Shown: one piece after another, positions 27,201-33,561 of the stretch
How positions within the stretch are numbered: position 1 is the stretch's first letter
Layout of the letters: every line of letters starts with the position of its first letter
Source of the DNA: a bacterium
GTDB lineage: Bacteria; Bacillota; Clostridia; Oscillospirales; Acutalibacteraceae
Reading direction: 5' to 3'
Length of the DNA: 33,605 nt
NCBI GenBank assembly: GCA_020624805.1
Contig: JAHKVW010000111.1
Span: 1-33,605 of the forward strand
Made by a program: the position numbers and the translations under genes
Notes under the pieces: generated by a model
Database searches by the model: none
Seen by the model: the letters and a program-made list of their open reading frames with translations, nothing else
What the model was told of the DNA's origin: nothing

Positions 27201-27753
27201 TGTAGTAGACGCGATATATCTCTGCGCCCGATACTTTTCCCCAAGTGATTTTCACGCCGCTGTCAACGCTGTCAAAGCCGGTAATCATGGGAGTGCTGAG
27301 CTTGGTCGGTGTGGGTGCCGTGGTGGGTTTTGCAGTAGGCGCAACCGTCGGCTGTGTGGAATTCGAGTATGTAATAAAGGTGTCGCCATAACCGGTGACA
27401 GGGTCTTTGTTTTTGTCCGCGCCGAACACATAAAAATAGTAGGTAGTGCCGACCTTGACGTTCTTGTAAAGCAGACTGCATGAGGTGGTGTAGGTCGTTT
27501 CAACATCGTCGGCAGTACATATATTAATACCGTACTGATACGCGCCGACGTTCGACCATTCCAGATAGATTCCGTTACTGCGGTTTTCTATCTTAGTGAT
27601 TGTCGGAGCGTCCACGCCGCTGTCGGCAAGCTGTGAAACGTCCGCGCCGCTGTCGGCGAGATTGTCGGAGTTCGCGGCGGCAGTCGGCAGGGCGGTCAAG
27701 ACCGTGAGAACCACAATCAGAACCGCGAGGAACAGGGAAAGTTTTTTCTTCAT
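24256..27753 (-). CDS. Secreted FN3/dockerin multidomain protein
   Basis: A 1165-residue exported protein. Residues 1-27 are a signal peptide (MKKKLSLFLAVLIVVLTVLT). Five fibronectin-III-like modules lie at about 49-129, 154-240, 241-331, 423-510 and 540-627. Pro/Thr-rich linkers are at 130-153 and 511-539. An internal dockerin-like domain (341-403) has one canonical calcium loop (GDTDLDGQVTVMDA) and a degenerate second one (NVNPSDDFDISDA). The C-terminal 540 residues are not recognised; they are aromatic-rich, with a Cys/His cluster starting FCNTCGKW. No sortase signal is seen. ATG at 27753 is preferred because AAAGGA lies 8 bases upstream and the signal peptide begins there; an ATG two codons earlier is too close to it. 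A role in adhesion or cellulosome-like binding is inferred. It is the largest cargo gene of the element. Confidence 0.85.
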   Translation of the reverse strand: MKKKLSLFLAVLIVVLTVLTALPTAAANSDNLADSGADVSQLADSGVDAPTITKIENRSNGIYLEWSNVGAYQYGINICTADDVETTYTTSCSLLYKNVKVGTTYYFYVFGADKNKDPVTGYGDTFITYSNSTQPTVAPTAKPTTAPTPTKLSTPMITGFDSVDSGVKITWGKVSGAEIYRVYYKSSDGWTKIGETSSNTFVHSNVSSGATYTYTVRCMNAKMTEFTSDFYSAGWTYTYNMDTPQITKLESLTSGVKITWNKVPNAAKYRVYYKNSNGNWVKMTTTAATSYLDTDVRKGTAYTYTVRCISADESHFTSAYNNSGWRYVYSPVPLGESAIYTAGDTDLDGQVTVMDATMIQYVLANLKTDTYNAVATLGNVNPSDDFDISDATFIMRKVASVAIPSTVTVGKKNVTLALPESSTYSAPAVTAASAADGIKLSWKKVSGAPLYRVFQKSGGKWYHMADTTALNYTDTNVKGGSSYSYAVRCVTADHQKHLSPFSSLLTHTYSPSVAPTQPATQAPTVKPADPTPTATVTPTVHVYDGKISVSWNAVTGATKYVVKTYFASQGINNPFDTKTVTTTSTTMNHVFTKKANQSYYGETFLTAVIAYKNNTAVTTAKPVSTTTVQKAISRRSNERIRTIFTVNRDINFCNTCGKWMKNAYQTNTMGKISPDEACMSHQPYHKGADNCDAGSYRCWKVQWPSGLMNYEQSDNANYHTYWSIVDTNWAYDYYPTVTTAPNISSIQKVSYTKEIHPQQLDNTISANDRTDFAPLMQADGALEISFKPVDNNIKIYDIWVKTTDAKSVNKLTQIPAEGDKYNNVPRYNGFDGRWTYDEKYNDWAVIGYVLVTDSGYESYCYFTDTRTGSFCNKTVTTSNLSTLVYTLPNWYGNEYNSCYDWNMLDNNTKYEFAIQPRLDRERENKYYSDTVPAAPKGQSKSYTWTGRDYEYYTENNAYFQGASFRDDGFKTKSLELYAEQRNLNWKTWGNFELFQIGHDDRTGKDYIKDSVDMALVDGYRIPARTNFQHNGDIYEWKGYNQDGNYALTTRLAVIRHSSTHHEGNTVNITIASHGVYARTSMYDVWSKRNSYGKHITLIDHKIPYYDPLCYEFTIDGQYRYYYEDIDANFVKQKPSNYTPAVPDSKATRKSTNEHLYESEIRPDLY

Positions 27754-27866
27754 TTTCATCTTCCTTTCTTGGGCTTTTCTATTGAAATAGATGATTAGAA
27801 GAATAGAAAAGGGTTTAATGCAACTTATATAATTATATACACGCATAATCGCTATGTGTGACAAAT

Positions 27867-28020
27867 AAAAAAGCGCCGACACGGAGCCGACGCCAAAAAC
27901 ACAGCTCCGATTGTTGCGACACAATTTCCGAATCACTAATATAGCAAGTGGAATAGAGCGTGTGTTTTTAAAAAGAAAACACACACTATATTAGTGATAC
28001 AATCTATAAAATTGTGTCGC
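27867..28020 (-). ncRNA. Structured small RNA candidate 1
   Basis: About 154 nt, on the minus strand, upstream of the FN3/dockerin gene. Its promoter is at 28027-28055. The predicted transcript folds as one long rod: 14 bp (27914-27927 with 28009-28022), an internal loop, 13 bp (27932-27944 with 27986-27998), a 15-nt one-sided loop, and a 9-bp tip. A single-stranded part AATCGGAGCTGTGTTTTT follows, then a terminator hairpin GCGTCGG/TCGGCGC with TTTTTT. CGGAGC in the linker can pair with GCTCCG in the terminator loop. No reading frame. Homologous to the next entry. Confidence 0.65.
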
Positions 28021-28026
28021 AAGACC

Positions 28027-28055
28027 ACTATATCACAAGATGATTGAAAATGCAA
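28027..28055 (-). promoter_or_regulatory. Promoter of small RNA candidate 1
   Basis: Minus strand TTGCAT, 17-bp spacer, TATAGT. The expected start falls at the first base pairs of the long stem. Confidence 0.65.
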
Positions 28056-28056
28056 T

Positions 28057-28237
28057 AAAAAAGCGTAGCTCAACGAATCGAGCCACGCCGAAAAATACAT
28101 AGCTCATTCTTGTTGCTACACAATTACATTTCACTGCTATCATTACGGCATTGAAAAGCGAGCTTGCATTTTTACCAAAGAAAAATGAAGCATAACGATA
28201 GCAAAAGTATTTGCATATTAAAATGTAATTATGTAGC
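28057..28237 (-). ncRNA. Structured small RNA candidate 2
   Basis: About 181 nt, a diverged homologue of candidate 1 placed in tandem. The closing stem is 28113-28131 with 28221-28239 (18 of 19 bases pair). Inside are GCTATC/GATAGC and a small hairpin CATTTTT/AAAAATG. The 3' block matches candidate 1 (TTGTGTAGCAACAA...GAGCTATGTATTTTT), then comes a terminator GCGTGGCTC/GAGCTACGC with TTTTTT. The stems are kept while the sequences differ, as expected for a conserved RNA structure. Confidence 0.65.
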
Positions 28238-28243
28238 AAATTA

Positions 28244-28273
28244 ATCATACCACAAAAGTATACCAAAAAGCAA
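28244..28273 (-). promoter_or_regulatory. Promoter of small RNA candidate 2
   Basis: Minus strand TTGCTT, 18-bp spacer, TATGAT, placed as in candidate 1. Confidence 0.5.
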
Positions 28274-28329
28274 TCCTTATTATTAAAATATAAGTAATAC
28301 AATTTAGTATTTCACGCGTACATTATATA

Positions 28330-28370
28330 ATCCCATCCCGACGCACGCTTGCGTGCGATCGGGATGGGAT
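28330..28370. repeat. Long near-perfect hairpin
   Basis: ATCCCATCCCGA-CGCACGC-TT-GCGTGCG-ATCGGGATGGGAT: 19 paired bases with a single bulged T and a 2-nt loop. No U-run follows on either strand. The gap 27754-28519 otherwise holds the two RNA candidates and the terminator at 28442-28466. Confidence 0.8.
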
Positions 28371-28441
28371 CACAAGAGATTGCAAGCATTACAAAGAATA
28401 CAAGTGGTAGTTATAGATGATACCGCAACGGCTGACAGCAC

Positions 28442-28466
28442 AAAAAAGTCGCAATCGAGATTGCGA
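28442..28466 (-). terminator. Terminator of the J-domain/DUF3846 genes
   Basis: Minus strand TCGCAATC-TC-GATTGCGA, then C and TTTTTT, 53 bases past the J-domain gene stop. Confidence 0.85.
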
Positions 28467-28519
28467 GGGTCGGCGGGCGGGAATATGGATTAAGGGAGCT
28501 TTCGCTCCCTCAACCTTAT

Positions 28520-29020
28520 TTATACCACTGCTTTCAGCTTCTTTTCTTCTTCGGCTTTTGCGGTGTAGCTCTGCGAACCGAACATTTCCCTAATCTCGTC
28601 AAGCGTCAGCTCTCGATGGCTACGCTTGCGGTATGGTTCGGTGTGGTAATACCAAGCCTTTTTCTTGTGAGCCCATCTGAATTTCAGACTTTTCAAAGTG
28701 TCCTTATAGGGCTGAGTGTTTCCGCTCGCCCATATCCAAGAGCCGCAGATTTCGACGTTTACGCCCTCGAGCCTTATCAGAACATTGATGATATTAATAA
28801 ACTCCTGCGGGGCTTCTTTGGTCTCCGTTTTGGCGGTGTAGGTCTCGCCCTGTGCGTTCTGGTGAACATTTTTGAGCCGCTCCCAGATTTTTTCATATTC
28901 CGCTTGCATGATTTTGAATTCTTCGGCGTTGCCGCCGAGGTCGGGGTGTAGCTTCTTCGCCCATGCCCGATATGCTTTTTTCAATTCCTCGGCGGTCTTG
29001 CAATCCGTAAAAAATCTCAT
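28520..29020 (-). CDS. J-domain protein
   Basis: A 166-residue protein with an N-terminal J domain (about 1-55) that has the HPD triad (KKLHPDLGGNAEEF) needed to stimulate Hsp70 ATPase. The C-terminal part (75-150, IRLEGVNVEICGSWIWASG...RWAHKKKAWYYHTEPY) is a small domain often fused to such J domains on mobile elements. Chaperone-assisted replication or DNA processing is a plausible role, not shown. The ATG overlaps the stop of the DUF3846 gene (ATGA). Confidence 0.87.
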   Translation of the reverse strand: MRFFTDCKTAEELKKAYRAWAKKLHPDLGGNAEEFKIMQAEYEKIWERLKNVHQNAQGETYTAKTETKEAPQEFINIINVLIRLEGVNVEICGSWIWASGNTQPYKDTLKSLKFRWAHKKKAWYYHTEPYRKRSHRELTLDEIREMFGSQSYTAKAEEEKKLKAVV

Positions 29021-29352
29021 AATCTAACCCCCTTTGCGCTGAATTTTTCAATGTACTTCTGAATCAAATTGTCGGGCATGCTCTCAAAGTTTTCGCTTTC
29101 CGCAGGGGCATAGCAGAGGAAGAAATCACCACAAATGTAATCACAAATGCCATTGTTACGATTCAGTAAAAATCTGTTCGGGGTCAGCCCTTCGAGCTTT
29201 CCTTCTTCGTTGCAGACAAGGGCGACATCTGGGTCATCGAATGGATATACAGCTTCGATGTACCCGCCAACGATTTTCTGCATAGCTTCTAAGGTGTGGT
29301 CGATTTCTTTGACGTAAGGGTTGGTGAACGGTTCGACTACGATAATTTTCAT
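29017..29352 (-). CDS. DUF3846 domain protein
   Basis: A 111-residue protein of the DUF3846 type: MKIIVVEPFTNPYVKEIDHTL, then GGYIEAVYPFDD, VCNEEGKLEGLTPNRFL and ICGDFFLCYA. Small proteins of this kind are common on mobile elements and lack a known function. ATG at 29352 has AAGGAG. It overlaps the J-domain gene by 4 bases, so the two are coupled. Confidence 0.8.
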   Translation of the reverse strand: MKIIVVEPFTNPYVKEIDHTLEAMQKIVGGYIEAVYPFDDPDVALVCNEEGKLEGLTPNRFLLNRNNGICDYICGDFFLCYAPAESENFESMPDNLIQKYIEKFSAKGVRL

Positions 29353-29527
29353 TTTGATTTGCTCCTTTTCTTAATTGAATTTAGATTGTATTCGGTAATA
29401 TTTTGAGGTGGTGGCTTTTACAAGTCCGATATTCGATTTTACGCTATGTTATCTCTCCTTTCTGTTCGTGTTTTGTATTCGTATAAAATCCGTCGGCGTA
29501 TGGCTTTACGCCCATAAAAAACGTAGC

Positions 29528-29595
29528 CCCTCGCAATCTGTCAAGGTACAAGTGAAACGATACGCGGTACGGCAGACCTTGACAGAGTGCGAGGG
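29528..29595. repeat. 20-bp inverted repeat with a 28-base loop
   Basis: CCCTCGCAATCTGTCAAGGT (29528-29547) and its complement at 29576-29595 match at 19 of 20 positions. The gap 29353-29764 has no gene; it holds this repeat, the terminator at 29698-29730 and presumably the promoter of the DUF3846/J-domain pair. Confidence 0.8.
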
Positions 29596-29697
29596 AGCGG
29601 AGTAATATATGGAGCTAAAGCAATTCGCGACGGATTTATGAATACGGACGTTACAGATAGGTAACTGAGCGTAGGAGCGGCACAATGAGGACAATAT

Positions 29698-29730
29698 AAA
29701 AAAAGGCGTTACGACATCAGCCGTAACGCC
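29698..29730 (-). terminator. Terminator of the transfer gene group
   Basis: Minus strand GGCGTTACG pairs perfectly with CGTAACGCC across 8 bases, followed by seven T. It lies 35 bases past the matrixin-like gene and ends the 32969-29765 operon. Confidence 0.9.
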
Positions 29731-29764
29731 CAACCTATTAAAATAATCTACTTAAAATAATCTA

Positions 29765-30319
29765 CTATGCGACAATTGTTGAGACGGTCGCTTTGAGGGC
29801 GGCGACTTCTTCATCGTTCAAATAATACTCTTTTCCCAATTTGCCGTTGTACGGCGAATAGGGGGATAACATCAATCCAAAATCCTTTTGGTACTCCTTT
29901 GAGCCGTAGGGGTGAAGCCCAATGCGACCATCCACACCGAGAACGTGACAAAGTTCGCAGCAGACGGATTCGGCAACAATGTCATCAAAAGGCTTGTCGT
30001 AACTACTCGACACATCAGCAATCTCGACCGTATCAAGATAGATAGTCTTGCCGTCCGTCTCAGAAATGGACGGCAGAAGTTCAACAGATAAGTTGCCGTG
30101 AAGTTCCAAATCGGCACGGTGCTTTTTGCTGATGACAATATCTGCGGTTGTTTCATCGTCCGTTTCGACAATGGCGAAGTCGTCAATGCCGCACCGTTCA
30201 TTCAGTATCATTTTATTAAAGATACCGACAGCGGCGTGAATGGCGGTGTTGAGGTCGTCGGCAGAAACAGCAGACGAACTGAAAGAATGAACATCAATGA
30301 ATACATATAAATTTTTCAT
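29765..30319 (-). CDS. Matrixin-like protein with altered zinc motif
   Basis: A 184-residue protein without a signal peptide. Several features recall matrixin-type metalloproteases: ADIVISKKHR (59-68), TIYLDTVEI (92-100), a segment AESVCCELCHVLGVDG (116-131) in the place of HExxHxxGxxH, a later LMLSPYSP like a Met-turn (149-156), and LNDEEVAALKA (167-177) at the end. The catalytic Glu (E122), second His (H125) and Gly (G128) remain. The first His is Cys121 and the third is Gly131, with H136 nearby. It may be an inactive or differently metallated relative. ATG at 30319 has AAAGGA. It follows the coupling-protein gene by 14 bases. Confidence 0.6.
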   Translation of the reverse strand: MKNLYVFIDVHSFSSSAVSADDLNTAIHAAVGIFNKMILNERCGIDDFAIVETDDETTADIVISKKHRADLELHGNLSVELLPSISETDGKTIYLDTVEIADVSSSYDKPFDDIVAESVCCELCHVLGVDGRIGLHPYGSKEYQKDFGLMLSPYSPYNGKLGKEYYLNDEEVAALKATVSTIVA

Positions 30320-30333
30320 AATACAAAATCCTT

Positions 30334-31968
30334 TCAAATTGAAATAAATATATTTTTAAAGAACGCTAAACTGTTCTTTTTCTTGTCATATAGAATCCCT
30401 TGATTATTCGGTAAATTTCGGATTGTGTCTGGATGAACAACAAACTCACGGTCGGCAGTATTTGACGCTTCGCCTGTAAAGTCAAAATCACTTGACCGTG
30501 CTGTAGTGGTAACGTGCAACTCGGTACCAAACAGATTGGCGCACGCCTCGGGGCTTTCTGCTCCGTTCTGACGGAACACAATAAATCGGTCGCAAGTGTT
30601 GACAAGGCTGTCGAACCATCCTGCACCCAAGCCGATTATATCACTCGCACTTTGAGTTGCGAGGGTCAAAGATACCTCTGCTGACCTACAGCGGGCGTAA
30701 ATGCTACGGACGGTTGGGAGCGCAGAAACATAAGAGGTAAATTCGTCGAAAACGGCGTAAACATATTTTTTCATATCAATTGTGCCTGTCAAACGTCCGG
30801 CAACAAGAGCGCGGATATCCATGCTAACGAGATTTACAAGTTTCTGTGATAGAGAGGGCATACTCATTTCATCAGCGAGGACAAGGACAATAGCACCTGA
30901 TTCATACGCAGAACGGACGTTAAATCTTTCTTGACCATTGCCGACAAAGATGTTTTGCCCCTGTCCGTCAAGTAACATTCGGAGCTTTTCAACGTTTGAC
31001 CTAACATCATTCCAACTGTTATCAATACGGTTTAACAACTCGTCGCGCTCCGACAAATCCACATTTTCAGTGCTGTCAATTATCGCTTTGAGGTTGTCGG
31101 GATAGAGCAACTGCAAAGCATTTGCTAAAGTTACGTCTATATGATGATTCATCATAAATCGAACAATAGCCAAGACATAGCTTTCAGTCATAATCTTATA
31201 GTGTTCTGACCCTGCCGATTGCTCGACAGTCGGGTCAATGATAAGGCTCATAATCATGTCCTTTGCGGTATCGGCTGTTTCGATTCCGTCTAAAAAGTCA
31301 TATACTACGCCGCCGAGGGTGCTATTAGTTGTACCATTCAACAAAACTAAAGTGCAATTATACTTTGCAGACAGCTTTGATAAGTTGTCATACAGGCTAT
31401 ACTTTTCCGTTGACCCTTTACCGTCAACTACACAAATAAATGCTTCTGGGTCGGATTCAAGGGTCTCTTGAATCATCCGTGACAAGTATGCCGTTTTTCC
31501 TGCACCCGATACGCCGAAACAAAGTTGATTAGATTTGCTCACGCGGTCAATCTTTGACAAGTGCTGACGGCGTGATTCCTTGCGTGTTTCATAGTGTAAT
31601 AGGAGATTATCAGGAGTGAAACGAGTTGCAAAGATTGAAAGTGTGCTGACCAATACGCAGATTCCGAGTGTACGGAAGTCAGAAACTATGTATTGAATAA
31701 TTGAAATGGGCTGATACTGTAAATTTTCGAAAAGCCCCAACGGATCCGTATGCACGATTAACAATTTCACGATTTCAAAAGGAATACAACATGGGTTAGT
31801 GGATATTCCGATTAAAAACAATATTGTACCGACTAGAAGGAGAAAAGGAGTAGTCCATTTCCGCAGGGGCGGAACAAACTTACCAATCAACTTAACTGAG
31901 AAAACAATCAAGCCGGATAATGGAGCAATAAGGGTTGTGACAATCGGAACTACGAAAAATATAAACAA
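30334..31968 (-). CDS. VirD4/TraG-type coupling ATPase
   Basis: A 544-residue protein that in conjugation links the DNA-protein complex to the secretion channel. Membrane helices lie in the first 115 residues. Walker A GVSGAGKT is at 152-159, Walker B YVYAVFDE at 402-409, followed by the TraG-type motif LATQSASDI and a TraD/TraG C-terminal region. The start is a TTG at 31968, chosen because GGAGGA lies just upstream, inside the end of the preceding gene, and the membrane segment begins at once; the genes are separated by 2 bases and coupled. No VirB4 or channel genes are present. Confidence 0.88.
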   Translation of the reverse strand: MFIFFVVPIVTTLIAPLSGLIVFSVKLIGKFVPPLRKWTTPFLLLVGTILFLIGISTNPCCIPFEIVKLLIVHTDPLGLFENLQYQPISIIQYIVSDFRTLGICVLVSTLSIFATRFTPDNLLLHYETRKESRRQHLSKIDRVSKSNQLCFGVSGAGKTAYLSRMIQETLESDPEAFICVVDGKGSTEKYSLYDNLSKLSAKYNCTLVLLNGTTNSTLGGVVYDFLDGIETADTAKDMIMSLIIDPTVEQSAGSEHYKIMTESYVLAIVRFMMNHHIDVTLANALQLLYPDNLKAIIDSTENVDLSERDELLNRIDNSWNDVRSNVEKLRMLLDGQGQNIFVGNGQERFNVRSAYESGAIVLVLADEMSMPSLSQKLVNLVSMDIRALVAGRLTGTIDMKKYVYAVFDEFTSYVSALPTVRSIYARCRSAEVSLTLATQSASDIIGLGAGWFDSLVNTCDRFIVFRQNGAESPEACANLFGTELHVTTTARSSDFDFTGEASNTADREFVVHPDTIRNLPNNQGILYDKKKNSLAFFKNIFISI

Positions 31969-31970
31969 TA

Positions 31971-32969
31971 TTATTTCCTCCGTTTCTCCAACTTCAACTT
32001 GGGCTTTATGGGCGCAAGTGGCTTATTCGTCCGTACCGTCGATTTCTGTACAGTCGCTGACGGTTTATCGGAAATTGAAGTCGCTGTCTTGGTGCGGCTC
32101 TCTAACACAGGCTTTTTGACGGCTGACGGCAACAAAGGTATTCGGTTTAAAGGGGTAGGTTCGACCATCTTGCCAAAAGCAGATTGCCGAGGCTTGCCCG
32201 ACTTTTTTGAAATAACGGCGGGAAGATTAGCAACAGCTCTCTGTAGCTGTTCTCGAACTTTCTTATAGTCAATTATTTGTAGCTTGTCAGCACCAATTTC
32301 AGCTTGGGCTTTCTTCAAGTAGTTATACACCGATTTAGAATCATATACCCAAAATTGCTTTGAAAACCTTTTGCAGTTATCCAGTGCGTTATCACGAACT
32401 TTATCATAAGTGCTTTTGGGGGTGCGTTCAAATTCGAGGGCATAATACTTGCCGTTTTTGACAAAGTAACCATCTGGGCGATGAATGTCAAAGTCAAGTG
32501 ATTTCAAAATGGATTGTCCGTTCTTTTTCTTGCCGATTTCCTTTAGTTCGCGAACGGCGTTAAAATCTCGTTCGGATATGATGTCACCGAAACGAACGAA
32601 ACGTGCAAAACTACCATCTTTGAGCTTACGGAGCAAACAGAAATAGACATACATATCAGCGCAACCAAGAGAATGTTCATATCGACCCAAAGTAGGTGGT
32701 CGCACGTTTCGCGGTGGTAATCCTACTGTTGTAACACCTTTTTTTGTAATATAGTTTATAGCCAATTCATTAGATTTCAAAGAAAGTCTGACGATATAAT
32801 TTTCTCTCGCTAGCTTCTTCAATCTCCCAGTGCAGTAATCAATATTTTCACCTGTAATTAACGCTATATGTTTGACATTTGCAAATTCAACTTTATATAG
32901 AATCTTTAGAACCTCGTTATCAAATTCGGTAAGATTCATTCCCTTTTTATGAGCTACATAATTAGACAT
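31971..32969 (-). CDS. Replication-relaxation family protein
   Basis: A 332-residue protein of the Replic_Relax type. A winged-helix domain at about 12-75 would bind DNA. YEHSLGCADMYVYF (97-110) and a PD-(D/E)xK nuclease-like core follow: PDGYFV with D166, then ALEFERTPKS with E179, E181 and K185. The tail (from about 250) is basic and Pro/Lys-rich. It may nick or process the transfer or replication origin; a nested inverted repeat lies directly upstream. ATG at 32969 is chosen because AAAGGA lies 9 bases upstream; an ATG at 32987 has no ribosome site. Confidence 0.78.
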   Translation of the reverse strand: MSNYVAHKKGMNLTEFDNEVLKILYKVEFANVKHIALITGENIDYCTGRLKKLARENYIVRLSLKSNELAINYITKKGVTTVGLPPRNVRPPTLGRYEHSLGCADMYVYFCLLRKLKDGSFARFVRFGDIISERDFNAVRELKEIGKKKNGQSILKSLDFDIHRPDGYFVKNGKYYALEFERTPKSTYDKVRDNALDNCKRFSKQFWVYDSKSVYNYLKKAQAEIGADKLQIIDYKKVREQLQRAVANLPAVISKKSGKPRQSAFGKMVEPTPLNRIPLLPSAVKKPVLESRTKTATSISDKPSATVQKSTVRTNKPLAPIKPKLKLEKRRK

Positions 32970-32990
32970 ACGACCATTTCCTTTCATTTA

Positions 32991-33110
32991 GACCAAACGC
33001 CCAATCCAGTAATGCGTGTTATTCGCCAGAATTAGCATGCAGGTTCCAGTGGAGTCGTGAACTCGTTTTCACGACTCCACTGGAATACTGGGCAAATTGG
33101 GCGTTTGGTC
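32991..33110. repeat. Nested 120-bp inverted repeat (candidate oriT)
   Basis: Outer arms GACCAAACGCCCAAT / ATTGGGCGTTTGGTC (15 bp, perfect), then CCAGTA/TACTGG. The inner hairpin is TTCCAGTGGAGTCGTGAA with its perfect 18-bp complement (33044-33061, 33068-33085). An unpaired stretch of about 32 bases lies on one side only. It sits 21 bases upstream of the replication-relaxation gene start and so covers its 5' leader or promoter. Confidence 0.85.
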
Positions 33111-33111
33111 G

Positions 33112-33135
33112 TTCCACCCTAGAACAAGGGTGGAA
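33112..33135. repeat. 9-bp inverted repeat
   Basis: TTCCACCCT-AGAACA-AGGGTGGAA, adjacent to the nested repeat and to the promoter at 33141-33169; possibly an operator. Confidence 0.65.
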
Positions 33136-33140
33136 TTAGT

Positions 33141-33169
33141 TTGATTTTTGATAATAAAACTGATATAAT
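33141..33169 (+). promoter_or_regulatory. Plus-strand promoter reading out of the element
   Basis: TTGATT, 17-bp spacer, TATAAT. No gene follows before attR; transcription would pass the arm sites and attR and stop at 33421-33453. Confidence 0.65.
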
Positions 33170-33243
33170 AGTGTCATAGATAATCTCATAAAGAAATACT
33201 GAATTTGATGAAAGTTCTGAAACCATGTTTCTTCCTATAATAA

Positions 33244-33274
33244 TTTGTCAAGAATTCTGTCAATATTTTTGTCA
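33244..33274 (+). promoter_or_regulatory. Putative integrase arm sites, right end
   Basis: TTGTCAA at 33244, CTGTCAA at 33256 and TTGTCAA at 33268, exactly 12 bp apart, in the same orientation and phase as the two at the left end. Confidence 0.6.
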
Positions 33275-33394
33275 ATATCTTTATGAAATCAAGTGAAATG
33301 AAATGAAAAGATATGTTTTCAACACTACACAGAAAGCGCATTAAATGTGGGGTTTTGAAGATTTATGAAAAATTATGTAATGCGTATCTGGTAT

Positions 33395-33417
33395 TTCAAA
33401 TCCTGTCACCTCGACCA
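33395..33417 (+). repeat. attR (tRNA-Pro 3' fragment)
   Basis: Exact copy of 19536-19558. The bases upstream do not form a tRNA, so this is the displaced 3' end of the original gene. Confidence 0.93.
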
Positions 33418-33420
33418 TAG

Positions 33421-33453
33421 AAAAAAGGACACTCATGTGAGTGTCCTTTTTTT
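33421..33453 (+). terminator. Original tRNA-Pro terminator
   Basis: AGGACACTCA-TG-TGAGTGTCCT flanked by A6 and T7, 4 bases after attR. Before insertion it would have directly followed tRNA-Pro. Confidence 0.9.
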
Positions 33454-33474
33454 CTATTATCTCCGAAAGTCGGA

Positions 33475-33492
33475 GAGGTGACAGGATTTGAA
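33475..33492 (-). repeat. Inverted tRNA 3'-end fragment
   Basis: The minus strand reads TTCAAATCCTGTCACCTC, identical to 18 bases of attR, followed by TCCGAC. No full tRNA surrounds it. Confidence 0.7.
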
Positions 33493-33504
33493 GGCGAACG
33501 TGCA

Positions 33505-33561
33505 CGCGATATAAGCGTCAGCGCATATCGCGGGTATCAACAGTCCTGTGGACTGTTGATA
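33505..33561. repeat. Two palindromes past the element
   Basis: CGCGATAT/ATATCGCG (33505-33512, 33525-33532), then TATCAACAGTCC-TGT-GGACTGTTGATA (33535-33561, 12-bp perfect stem). No gene is seen from 33454 to the end of the window. Confidence 0.7.

Noticed and set aside
27867..28237. Retron ncRNA (end-pairing arms with an inner hairpin)
   Set aside because: No reverse transcriptase is encoded nearby and the RNAs end in ordinary terminators.
29408..29605. Small plus-strand frame in the 29353-29764 gap
   Set aside because: It spans the 20-bp inverted repeat and lacks a ribosome site or recognisable protein.
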